A model generated the notes under the pieces. It did no database searches. It was not told the origin of the DNA and saw only the letters and a list, made by a program, of their open reading frames with translations. Source: an uncultured Clostridium sp. (lineage in GTDB: Bacteria > Bacillota > Clostridia > TANB77 > CAG-508). Taken from it: a stretch of 5,899 nucleotides of DNA. A program made the position numbers and the translations under genes. The DNA is taken from contig CANEFU010000078.1 of NCBI GenBank assembly GCA_947426875.1, positions 1 to 5,899 of the forward strand. Reading direction: 5' to 3'. Positions 1-5,899 of this stretch are shown here, one piece after another. The first letter of the stretch is position 1. Each line of letters starts with the position of its first letter.

Positions 1-863
1 ATAATAATAAGCTAAAAAATGTGCTTCAAAAGGAAAAAGAAGAAGTAGAAGCAAATTTAGCCAAAATAGAAGATAATCAAAAATATGTACAAGAAATTAC
101 GAAAGAAAAACGAGAATTAACAAAAGAAATTAAAAAAATTGACGAGACGATTAACAATAGAGATATGCTACAAACGGAATATGAAAAAAGAAACCAATAT
201 TTACCTTTAGAAGAAAAAATTTTTAGTATAAGGATATTATCTAAAATGATGGAAGAAGAAAGGGAAGACAAGCTAAAGAAGTTAGAGGAGTTAAATCTTC
301 TATTAAATCCACAGAAGTTTGTAGAATATAAGAATAAGTTGGAGGAAAAAGAAAAATATTTAAAATTAATGGAAATTGAAAATTTAGATGAAGAAATCAA
401 AAAATCCATTTTAGCTTTCCAAAAAGTATTCTTGAAATGTTATCAAATCAAAATAAAAAGAGCTGACAACAAACAAGAATTAATGAAATTAATTTATGAA
501 TTTAGATATTATTGTTTACTACCATTTGACGAAAAAACAGCAATTGGTCAAATGCAAGAAATGGCAGAAGAAATTAAGGAAGTAGAAGATTTGCTCATTG
601 AAAAAGCACAGGAATTCAAATTAATAGATAGTTTTTCAAAAGATAAAGAATTAAATCATAAAATGTTAAGAAATATTTTTTATGTGAGAGTGATTAATTT
701 AGAAGATTTATACATCAAATTTATGAAAGAGAAAGATAGTTATTATGTTCAATTATTTGATGAGAATGTATTTGAAGAAAAAATTCAAATTGAAAATATA
801 GGAGAAATAAACAAAAAAGACTTATCATTTAAAATGAACAAAAAAGTAAAAATTTTTAATTAA
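1..863 (+). CDS. Unrecognised coiled-coil protein, 5'-truncated by window edge
   Basis: I do not recognise this protein. The frame is open from base 3 to the TAA at 861-863, giving 286 visible residues. The GTG at 21 is the first possible start in view, but the frame continues to the edge and nothing like a Shine-Dalgarno site precedes it, so the true start most likely lies outside the window. The visible part is very rich in Lys and Glu. Long charged helices with heptad-like hydrophobic spacing occupy roughly the first 55 residues, about 75-130 and about 185-210, as expected for coiled coils. The middle, around FRYYCLLPFDE, is more hydrophobic and aromatic. The last 50 residues alternate polar and hydrophobic positions like beta strands. 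There is no signal peptide or membrane segment in view. The beta-CASP nuclease gene starts 11 nt downstream, so the two are probably co-transcribed. A structural or cytoskeletal-type role is possible but unsupported. Confidence 0.75.
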   Translation, partial: NNKLKNVLQKEKEEVEANLAKIEDNQKYVQEITKEKRELTKEIKKIDETINNRDMLQTEYEKRNQYLPLEEKIFSIRILSKMMEEEREDKLKKLEELNLLLNPQKFVEYKNKLEEKEKYLKLMEIENLDEEIKKSILAFQKVFLKCYQIKIKRADNKQELMKLIYEFRYYCLLPFDEKTAIGQMQEMAEEIKEVEDLLIEKAQEFKLIDSFSKDKELNHKMLRNIFYVRVINLEDLYIKFMKEKDSYYVQLFDENVFEEKIQIENIGEINKKDLSFKMNKKVKIFN

Positions 864-864
864 T

Positions 865-870
865 GGAGGG
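865..870 (+). promoter_or_regulatory. Ribosome binding site that sets the beta-CASP nuclease start
   Basis: GGAGGG lies 4 nt before the ATG at 875. An upstream in-frame ATG at 863 overlaps the stop codon of the previous gene (TAATG), but it would put this site inside the coding sequence and has no Shine-Dalgarno site of its own. The start at 875 also begins directly with the MKITFLGA strand typical of the family. Confidence 0.8.
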
Positions 871-874
871 ATAC

Positions 875-2527
875 ATGAAAATTACATTTTTAGGGGCAAC
901 CAGAACGGTTACAGGGTCAAACTTTTTAGTAGAAGCTTGTGGAAAAAGATTTTTAGTAGATTGTGGAATGTGGCAAGGAAAGGCAGAACTAGAAGGCCAA
1001 AATGCAGAGGATTTCGAGTTCAATCCAGCAGACATTGATTTTATGCTATTAACGCACGCACATATAGACCATTCCGGAAGAATACCAAAATTATATAAGG
1101 AAGGATTTAAAAACAAGATTTATGCCCATAAAGCAACTTGTGATTTATGTGCTTTGATGTTGCCAGATAGTGGACACATTCAAGAAATGGAAAATGAATG
1201 GAAAAACAAAAAAAGAAAGAGAAAAGGAGAAAAAGAAGTAGAACCATTGTACACAGCAGAAGAGGCAGCAAGATGTTTAGAAGTTTTTGAAGCAGTACAA
1301 TATGATGAAATAATAGAAATCACACCAGATATTCATGTGCGATTTAATGATGCTGGTCATATGTTGGGTTCAAGTATTATTGAAGTATGGACAAAAGAAG
1401 AGGGAAAGGAAACCAAAACCGTATTTACAGGGGATTTAGGAAACAATGATATTCCACTATTAGATTCACCAACTATGATAGAAAATACAGACTATTTAGT
1501 AATGGAATCTACCTATGGAAGCAGATTACATTTAAGAAATGACGAAAAAGCAGAGTTGTTTTTGAATATTGTATCAGAAACACTAGACAATGGAGGAAGT
1601 GTAGTAATTCCATCATTTGCAGTAGGAAGAACACAAGAAATTTTATATGAAATTAATAAATTAAAAGAAGTAAAAGATGATGATGAATTTAGAAGAAAAT
1701 ATAAAACATTAATGAAATCCAATGTATATGTAGATAGCCCATTGGCTATTTCAGCAACAGAAGTATTTAGAGAGAATACCAATCTTTTTGAAGAACAAAT
1801 ACAAGAAGAAATTATGAGAGGAGATAATCCACTTGAATTTCCAGGATTGAAATTTACACAAACAGCAGATGAATCAAAGGCATTAAATGAAGATAGTACA
1901 CCAAGTATAATCATATCAGCCAGTGGAATGTGTGAAGTAGGAAGAATTAAACATCATCTAAAACACAATTTGTGGAATCCAAAATCTACCATACTATTTG
2001 TTGGATATCAAGCACCAGGAACTTTAGGATATAGTATTGTAAATGGAGCTAAAAAAGTAAAAATATTTGGGGAAGAAATTGCAGTCAATGCAAGAATTGA
2101 ATACATCGAAGGATATTCAGGACATGCAGACCAAGAAGGACTAATGAACTTTATCTACTCTTTTATCAGTAAGCCAAAACATATCTTTTTAGTACATGGA
2201 GAAGAGGAATCACAAAATATTTTAGGAGAAAAAATACAAAGTGATACAGGAATTGGTGTTACGATACCAGAATTTGGGGAAACTTATGAAATAAATGGAA
2301 TAGAAGACAAAATAGAAATGACGGATAAAATAGAAAGAAAAGAAGCAAAAACCTTAAGAGCTGAAATAATTGGAAGACTTGAAAAATTGAAAGAAGAAAT
2401 AAAAGACATGGACAGTTATGTAAGACAAGATATAGATGATAATAATTTAAAAGATGAAGATATTTTTAGAATTAATGAAAAAATTAAAGAACTAGAAAAA
2501 CAAATTATAAATGTAATAGAAGGATAA
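875..2527 (+). CDS. Beta-CASP metallo-beta-lactamase-fold RNA nuclease (COG1236/Ysh1-like)
   Basis: This is a 550-residue cytoplasmic metallo-hydrolase, predicted to be a zinc-dependent RNA endo/exonuclease of the CPSF-73/Ysh1-like branch rather than RNase J. The metallo-beta-lactamase motifs are all present: D29 (VDCG), the signature THAHIDH with H61, H63, D65 and H66, H162 in DAGHMLGSS, and D187 in TGDLG. The beta-CASP insert follows: E211 in ESTYG (motif A), H360/H361 in GRIKHHLK (motif B), and H417 in GYSGHAD (motif C). H441 in FLVHGEE is the late histidine of the lactamase fold. The metal and catalytic set therefore looks complete. From about residue 480 to the end is a Lys/Glu-rich helical extension, probably a coiled coil, beyond the roughly 430-470-residue core. 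Family members process or degrade RNA; the substrate here is unknown. The gene sits 11 nt after an uncharacterised coiled-coil gene, and a large palindrome starts 3 nt after its stop. There is no signal peptide. Confidence 0.93.
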   Translation: MKITFLGATRTVTGSNFLVEACGKRFLVDCGMWQGKAELEGQNAEDFEFNPADIDFMLLTHAHIDHSGRIPKLYKEGFKNKIYAHKATCDLCALMLPDSGHIQEMENEWKNKKRKRKGEKEVEPLYTAEEAARCLEVFEAVQYDEIIEITPDIHVRFNDAGHMLGSSIIEVWTKEEGKETKTVFTGDLGNNDIPLLDSPTMIENTDYLVMESTYGSRLHLRNDEKAELFLNIVSETLDNGGSVVIPSFAVGRTQEILYEINKLKEVKDDDEFRRKYKTLMKSNVYVDSPLAISATEVFRENTNLFEEQIQEEIMRGDNPLEFPGLKFTQTADESKALNEDSTPSIIISASGMCEVGRIKHHLKHNLWNPKSTILFVGYQAPGTLGYSIVNGAKKVKIFGEEIAVNARIEYIEGYSGHADQEGLMNFIYSFISKPKHIFLVHGEEESQNILGEKIQSDTGIGVTIPEFGETYEINGIEDKIEMTDKIERKEAKTLRAEIIGRLEKLKEEIKDMDSYVRQDIDDNNLKDEDIFRINEKIKELEKQIINVIEG

Positions 2528-2529
2528 GA

Positions 2530-2604
2530 AGGTTGCCAACGGTTCCGGGTTTAAATGGCAACTTAGGAAAAGTTGCCATTTAAACCCGGAACCGTTGGCA
2601 ACCT
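2530..2604. repeat. Perfect 35-bp inverted repeat with 5-nt loop
   Basis: Bases 2530-2564 are the exact reverse complement of 2570-2604, separated only by AGGAA. The arms are about half G+C, clearly richer than the flanking sequence. Each arm also contains its own inverted repeat, GTTGCCA-N17-TGGCAAC, so the 7-mer or its complement occurs four times (2532, 2556, 2572 and 2596). It fills the gap between the nuclease stop (2527) and the glucoamylase ribosome binding site (2606). No T-tract follows, so it is not a standard Rho-independent terminator. It may be a mobile palindromic (REP/MITE-like) unit, an mRNA processing or stability hairpin, or a protein-binding site. What is directly seen is the perfect palindrome; the role is inference. 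Confidence 0.97.
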
Positions 2605-2605
2605 G

Positions 2606-2611
2606 AAGGAG
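2606..2611 (+). promoter_or_regulatory. Ribosome binding site of the GH15 gene, abutting the palindrome
   Basis: AAGGAG ends 6 nt before the ATG at 2618 and begins 2 nt after the last paired base of the inverted repeat. It fixes the start at 2618. An upstream in-frame TTG at 2573 lies within the palindrome arm and would add 15 residues encoded by repeat DNA. Confidence 0.85.
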
Positions 2612-2617
2612 AAAAAG

Positions 2618-4585
2618 ATGGAAAACAAATATTTTAATGAAGCAATGATTGGAAACAAAAATATGTTAGCAACTTTTACAAGTAAAGGAGAAATGCAAAG
2701 AATTTACTTTCCAAGCAAAGATACAAGACAATATATTGATTACTTTCATACAGGAGTAACCGTTAATCAGTCAGATTTAATTTATTTACACGATGATATT
2801 AATAATATATATAAACAATATTATGATACAGATACGAATATTTTAAATACAGAAATAACCAATACATATTTTAATTTAAAAATAGTTCAAACAGATTATA
2901 TTATGATAAAGGAAAATGTATTGGTCAAAAAATATATTTTCTTAAATGCGGGAAAAATTGATTTAGATACGAAGTTTTATATTCATTCTGAATTATTATC
3001 AGATTATAATAATCAAGTTGGTTGTAGAATGATAGACGGAGGTATGCTACAATATGCACATGATTTTACTTTTGCCACTTTCGCAAAAGGGCATGGTCTT
3101 CTAAAACATCAAATTAATGGTAGTGTCAATACAATCAAAAGAGGAGAAATTTATGACAAAGATTACATTGGTATGTCAAAAGATGCCAGTATTTGTTATG
3201 ATTTAGGAGTGATAAAACCACAAGAAAAGAAAACATTAGAGATTTGTGTAGTAATAGGAGAAAACAAAAATATATCAGAACTTGAAAAAGAAATTGACAC
3301 ACTTAAGAAAATTGATTTAAATAAAGAATATACAAATACAAAGGCTTACTGGAGAAAATATGTTAAAACACATAATGGATTAAATTTAAAAGAACCAGAA
3401 AATAGTTATGAGGAAAAAATTTATGATATTTATAGAAGAAGTATATTGCTATTTCCGCTATTAACCAATCCAGAAACAGGAGGAATTATTGCTTCAGCAG
3501 AAATTGACGAAAACTTTACACAATGTGGAAGATATGCTTATTGTTGGACAAGAGATGCTGTATTTATGACAAAAGCATTAGATATTTTAAAAATGGAAAA
3601 AGAAACAGAAAAGTTTTATAAAGTATTTTGCAAAAAGACACAAAGCAAAAATGGAATGTGGGAGCAAAGATTTTACACAGATGGAAAGTTAGCACCATGT
3701 TGGGGATATCAAATTGACGAAACAGCAAGTGTTGTATTTGGTGTTTATGAGCATTATCAATATACAAAATCAGAAAAGTTTTTAAAAGACAATTTACAAA
3801 TGTGTGAAAAAGCAGTAGACTTCTTAAAACGATATATAAAAGATTGGTTAGACATAGAAGGAAAAGACGAACACGATAAAGATATTGTACAACAAGAAAT
3901 AGAAGCAAGTATCCAAAGGCAAGGACATAAATATCATGTTAGTTATGACTTATGGGAAATGAATGAAGGTATCCATTTGTATTCATTAGCAAGTATTTAT
4001 GCGGCTTTTGAATGTATTATGCGAATTTATAAAGTTTTAGGAGATAAAGCTTCAGATTTTGAAAATAATAGATTAAAAGAAGAAAAAATAGTAAAAAGTG
4101 AAAGAGAACTTGAGAAATTACAAACTGAAATCAAAAAATATATAAATCATAATTTATATGATGAAGAAAAGAAATGCTATGTCAGAAATCTAGATGATAG
4201 AAAAATGGACATTAGTATAATAGGGACAGTGACTCCATTCAAAGTATTCAAACCAAAAGAAAAGAAAATCGTTAATACAATCGAAAGAATTAATTTATCA
4301 TTAAGGACATATACAGGTGGATATCAAAGATTTGAGCAAGACCATTATAGAAATGGCAATCCATGGCCAATTGCAAACTTATGGATGACCTTATATTATC
4401 TAGAAACAGGAGAGAAGAAAAAAGCAAAAGAAACTTTTGATTTCGTTATAAAAACAGCTGGAAAGCACAGCTTTTTAGGTGAGCAAATAGACAATAATTC
4501 CTTAAAGCCTAATTGGGTGTTAGGTCTTGGTTGGTCTCATGCGATGTTTATTATTGTATTAGAAAAATTATATAAGAAAGATTAG
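2618..4585 (+). CDS. GH15 family glucoamylase-type glycoside hydrolase
   Basis: This 655-residue protein is predicted to release glucose from the non-reducing ends of alpha-glucans with inversion. It has no signal peptide and should act in the cytoplasm, for example on glycogen or imported maltodextrins. The layout matches prokaryotic GH15: an N-terminal beta-sandwich (about 1-235), a linker helix, then an (alpha/alpha)6 barrel (about 265-655). Motifs in order are PETGGIIASAE (285-295), RYAYCWTRDAV (305-315), GYQIDETA (363-370), YDLWEMNEGIH (443-453), GNPWPIANLW (about 580-589) and HSFLGEQID (617-625). By analogy with the clostridial glucoamylase structure, E447 in LWE is the general acid and E622 in LGEQ the general base. 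The length is normal for the family. Activity on trehalose or isomalto-linkages cannot be excluded, as GH15 includes such enzymes. The gene lies 90 nt after the nuclease gene with the palindrome between them and is followed by a terminator, so it may end that operon. Confidence 0.93.
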   Translation: MENKYFNEAMIGNKNMLATFTSKGEMQRIYFPSKDTRQYIDYFHTGVTVNQSDLIYLHDDINNIYKQYYDTDTNILNTEITNTYFNLKIVQTDYIMIKENVLVKKYIFLNAGKIDLDTKFYIHSELLSDYNNQVGCRMIDGGMLQYAHDFTFATFAKGHGLLKHQINGSVNTIKRGEIYDKDYIGMSKDASICYDLGVIKPQEKKTLEICVVIGENKNISELEKEIDTLKKIDLNKEYTNTKAYWRKYVKTHNGLNLKEPENSYEEKIYDIYRRSILLFPLLTNPETGGIIASAEIDENFTQCGRYAYCWTRDAVFMTKALDILKMEKETEKFYKVFCKKTQSKNGMWEQRFYTDGKLAPCWGYQIDETASVVFGVYEHYQYTKSEKFLKDNLQMCEKAVDFLKRYIKDWLDIEGKDEHDKDIVQQEIEASIQRQGHKYHVSYDLWEMNEGIHLYSLASIYAAFECIMRIYKVLGDKASDFENNRLKEEKIVKSERELEKLQTEIKKYINHNLYDEEKKCYVRNLDDRKMDISIIGTVTPFKVFKPKEKKIVNTIERINLSLRTYTGGYQRFEQDHYRNGNPWPIANLWMTLYYLETGEKKKAKETFDFVIKTAGKHSFLGEQIDNNSLKPNWVLGLGWSHAMFIIVLEKLYKKD

Positions 4586-4594
4586 TTTTGTAAA

Positions 4595-4648
4595 AAAATG
4601 TCAAAACTTGCGATGAAAAATTCTTGCAAGTTTTGGCATTTTATGTTT
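4595..4648 (+). terminator. Rho-independent terminator after the GH15 gene
   Basis: A 17-bp stem (4595-4611 paired with 4626-4642, one T-G wobble, core CAAAACTTGC/GCAAGTTTTG) encloses a 14-nt loop and leads into a T-rich stretch (TTTTATGTTTT). It starts 9 nt after the GH15 stop codon. The A-run at 4592-4598 gives a T-run on the other strand, so it could also stop transcription coming from the right, although no convergent gene is visible. Confidence 0.88.
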
Positions 4649-4756
4649 TAATAATAATATATTTTTAATTTTATTCATTTCATGTTTACGATAGAATCAA
4701 AATTTTTAGTTCTTTCATTTCAAGAAAACAGATAAAAATAAGAAAGAGGGAGATAA

Positions 4757-4793
4757 AGTTCCAAAAATAGTAAAAATAAAAGAATATGGAACT
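4757..4793. repeat. Short inverted repeat upstream of the Rpn promoter
   Basis: AGTTCCA at 4757-4763 and TGGAACT at 4787-4793 are perfect reverse complements 23 nt apart. They end 19 nt before the -35 box of the Rpn gene. This could be an operator for a dimeric regulator, but a 7-bp match in AT-rich DNA is weak evidence. The rest of the gap between 4649 and the promoter is AT-rich and holds no other gene I can support. Confidence 0.35.
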
Positions 4794-4812
4794 GTTTACC
4801 ACTAAATAAAAA

Positions 4813-4841
4813 TTGACCAATTAATAAAAGAAAATTATAAT
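4813..4841 (+). promoter_or_regulatory. Sigma-A-type promoter of the Rpn gene
   Basis: A -35 box TTGACC (4813-4818) and a perfect -10 box TATAAT (4836-4841) are separated by exactly 17 nt. The expected transcription start is near 4848, leaving a leader of only about 12 nt before the ATG at 4860. It lies downstream of the GH15 terminator, so the Rpn gene appears to be its own transcription unit. Confidence 0.75.
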
Positions 4842-4859
4842 TAAGAAAGGAAGTTTGAT

Positions 4860-5899
4860 ATGGAGAAATTTACCTATCAGAATTATTTAGCCTATACAAA
4901 AGACAGACAGATTTATAACATACTAAGGGAAGAAAGTTTAAAATATCAATTAGAAAAAACACATCAATATAGGGATAAGGGATATAAAATGGTCTTAGAA
5001 GACAAGGAAGAAGCTACTCAATTTATTAATAAGGCATTAAAAATAGAAAACACAGAATATGCTATAAAAAAAGATGAAATAGAGAAATATAAAAGTAGTT
5101 TTATAACACAAGATTTTAAATCAAAAGAGGCAGATATTGTTTATAAGAAAAAAGAGGAAGATATATTTTTCTTAATCGAGCAACAATCTCAAATAGATTA
5201 CTCTATGGCATATCGAATATTGAATTATTGCATAGAAATCATAAGAAATACAGTAGATAAAAAGAAATTAAAAACAAAAGAATATAAAATGCCAATAGTT
5301 TATCCAATCGTGTTATACACAGGTAAAAGAAAGTGGAATGCTAAAACATATTTTGAGGAATGTCAAAGGAGAATGAAGGGAGTAAAAGAAAACACATTTT
5401 CATCTTATAATTTAATAGATATTAATAGTTATACAGAGGAAGAATTGTGGAAAGAAGATAATTTTTTGTCTAAAATGTTGTTATTAGAAAAAGCAAAAGA
5501 AAAAAATAAAATAACAGAATATTTGCACAAAATGGAAGAAGAAAATTTGAATGCGAAAGAAGTTAGTATTTTAGTACAAATGATGAACAGTTCTTTAGAT
5601 AGAATAATAGGAGAAAAGGCAATTCAGGAATTTTTCGAAATGATAAAAAATAAAAAAGGAGGTATGAACATGGCGACATTATCAGCATTAGAAGAATATT
5701 TTGATAGTTTAATTGAGCAAGGAATCGAGCAAGGAATTGAACAAGGAATTGAACAAGGAATCGAGCAAGGAATTGAGAGAGGAAAAAAAGAAAATAAAAA
5801 AGCAATTGTAATAAAAATGATAAAAAATAAAATGGACGAATCTACGATTAAATTAATGACAGAAATCACGCACGAAGAATTAGAAGAAATAAAAAACGA
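4860..5899 (+). CDS. Rpn-family PDDEXK nuclease (Transposase_31/COG5464), full-length RpnL-type form, 3'-truncated
   Basis: A 346-codon frame with no stop runs off the right edge. It begins at ATG 4860, 8 nt after the weak Shine-Dalgarno core in GAAAGGAAG (4845-4853). It belongs to the recombination-promoting nuclease family, often labelled transposase: an N-terminal part with the family-like segment DKGYKMVLEDKEEATQFINK (about 39-58), then the PDDEXK core with D92 in KEADIVYK and E107-x-Q109 in FFLIEQQSQID, followed by YRILNYCIEI and MPIVYPIVLYTG. All these catalytic-type residues are present. After a helical region come five IEQG units and one IERG (285-308), then a charged C-terminal helix that is probably nearly complete at the edge. 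E. coli Rpn proteins are DNA nucleases that are toxic when overproduced and protect against phage. An internal start at codon 271 suggests a second product. There are no recognisable transposon ends, so transposition is unlikely to be its role. Confidence 0.9.
   Translation, partial: MEKFTYQNYLAYTKDRQIYNILREESLKYQLEKTHQYRDKGYKMVLEDKEEATQFINKALKIENTEYAIKKDEIEKYKSSFITQDFKSKEADIVYKKKEEDIFFLIEQQSQIDYSMAYRILNYCIEIIRNTVDKKKLKTKEYKMPIVYPIVLYTGKRKWNAKTYFEECQRRMKGVKENTFSSYNLIDINSYTEEELWKEDNFLSKMLLLEKAKEKNKITEYLHKMEEENLNAKEVSILVQMMNSSLDRIIGEKAIQEFFEMIKNKKGGMNMATLSALEEYFDSLIEQGIEQGIEQGIEQGIEQGIERGKKENKKAIVIKMIKNKMDESTIKLMTEITHEELEEIKN
5656..5663 (+). promoter_or_regulatory. Strong internal ribosome binding site within the Rpn gene
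   Basis: AAGGAGGT is a near-perfect complement to the 16S rRNA 3' end. It ends 6 nt before the in-frame ATG at 5670; the ATG at 5664 is too close to be the preferred start. It is stronger than the site in front of the full-length gene. Confidence 0.75.
5670..5899 (+). CDS. Probable intragenic RpnS-type small protein (C-terminal domain of Rpn), 3'-truncated
   Basis: This is an in-frame internal start inside the Rpn gene. ATG 5670 is codon 271, preceded by AAGGAGGT at 5656-5663, so the small product would be identical to the C-terminal part of the large one; at least 76 residues are visible. It begins MATLSALEEYFDSL, continues with five IEQG and one IERG repeats, and ends in a Lys/Glu-rich helical segment at the window edge. 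In E. coli the separately translated, repeat-bearing C-terminal domain (RpnS) dimerises through a helix containing four-residue repeats and blocks the toxic full-length RpnL. The placement of start, repeats and nuclease core here matches that arrangement, so an intragenic antitoxin is the best reading. No internal promoter is convincing, so it is likely translated from the full-length mRNA. Translation at this start is inferred, not shown. Confidence 0.65.
   Translation, partial: MATLSALEEYFDSLIEQGIEQGIEQGIEQGIEQGIERGKKENKKAIVIKMIKNKMDESTIKLMTEITHEELEEIKN
5712..5783 (+). repeat. 12-bp tandem repeat encoding (IEQG)5-IERG
   Basis: Six consecutive 12-bp units, ATT/ATC GAG/GAA CAA GGA, encode five IEQG tetrapeptides and a final IERG. 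Units differ mainly at synonymous third positions. Copy-number change would keep the reading frame and lengthen or shorten one helix in both the large and small Rpn products. Confidence 0.95.

Noticed and set aside
863..874. Earlier ATG for the beta-CASP gene overlapping the upstream stop (TAATG)
   Set aside because: GGAGGG at 865-870 is well placed for the ATG at 875 and would fall inside the coding sequence if 863 were used; the family sequence begins at MKITFLGA.
2530..2604. Palindrome as a Rho-independent terminator
   Set aside because: No T-tract follows the right arm; the next bases are GAAGGAGAAA, the ribosome site of the next gene.
2573..2617. TTG start adding 15 residues to the GH15 protein
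   Set aside because: It lies within the palindrome arm with no ribosome site, whereas AAGGAG at 2606-2611 fits the ATG at 2618.
4682..4809. Tiny ORFs in the gap (17 codons from ATG 4682, 7 codons from ATG 4786)
   Set aside because: Neither has a Shine-Dalgarno site and their length is expected by chance.
5571..5605. Possible internal promoter for the small Rpn product (TAGAAT at 5600)
   Set aside because: No -35 box at proper spacing; TTAGTA lies 23 nt upstream.
5712..5783. Tandem repeat as a CRISPR array or non-coding satellite
   Set aside because: Units are 12 bp with no spacers, lie in frame in a coding sequence and vary mainly at synonymous positions.
5563..5869. Minus-strand frames opposite the end of the Rpn gene
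   Set aside because: They are antisense shadows of the repeat-containing coding sequence with low-complexity Phe/Leu/Ser-rich translations and no ribosome site.
4860..5899. Rpn gene as an insertion-sequence transposase
   Set aside because: The family is often labelled transposase, but no terminal inverted repeats or target duplications are visible around it and the core is a PDDEXK nuclease.

Overview
This is an AT-rich window (roughly 30% G+C by eye) with strong Shine-Dalgarno sites, A/T-ending codons and a TTGACx-N17-TATAAT promoter. That pattern points to a low-GC Firmicute, most likely an uncultured gut clostridium; the species cannot be named from the sequence. All genes read on the + strand.

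Region 1 (1-2527) is a tightly packed gene pair. It starts with the 3' part of an unrecognised coiled-coil protein that is open to the left edge. A beta-CASP metallo-beta-lactamase-fold RNA nuclease (COG1236/Ysh1-like) follows 11 nt after its stop codon. Region 2 (2528-2617) is a 90-nt gap filled almost completely by a perfect 35-bp inverted repeat with a 5-nt loop, much more GC-rich than its surroundings. Region 3 (2618-4585) is a cytoplasmic GH15 glucoamylase-type glycoside hydrolase whose Shine-Dalgarno site begins 2 nt after the palindrome. A Rho-independent terminator at about 4595-4648 ends this transcription unit.

Region 4 (4649-5899) begins with an AT-rich leader carrying a near-consensus sigma-A promoter. 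It then enters a gene that runs off the right edge: a 346-codon (3'-truncated) Rpn/PDDEXK-family protein (Transposase_31, COG5464).

The most interesting item is inside this last gene. A near-perfect Shine-Dalgarno sequence (AAGGAGGT) precedes an in-frame internal ATG at 5670. It would give a separate C-terminal small protein that begins just before six IEQG-type tetrapeptide repeats. This is the architecture reported for E. coli Rpn proteins, where a full-length toxic antiphage nuclease (RpnL) is blocked by its own intragenically translated C-terminal domain (RpnS). The window therefore probably carries a clostridial gene-within-gene toxin-antitoxin/defence locus. The unusual palindrome between the nuclease and the glucoamylase is the second point worth following up. 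No functional link between the RNA nuclease, the glucoamylase and the Rpn locus is evident beyond being neighbours.
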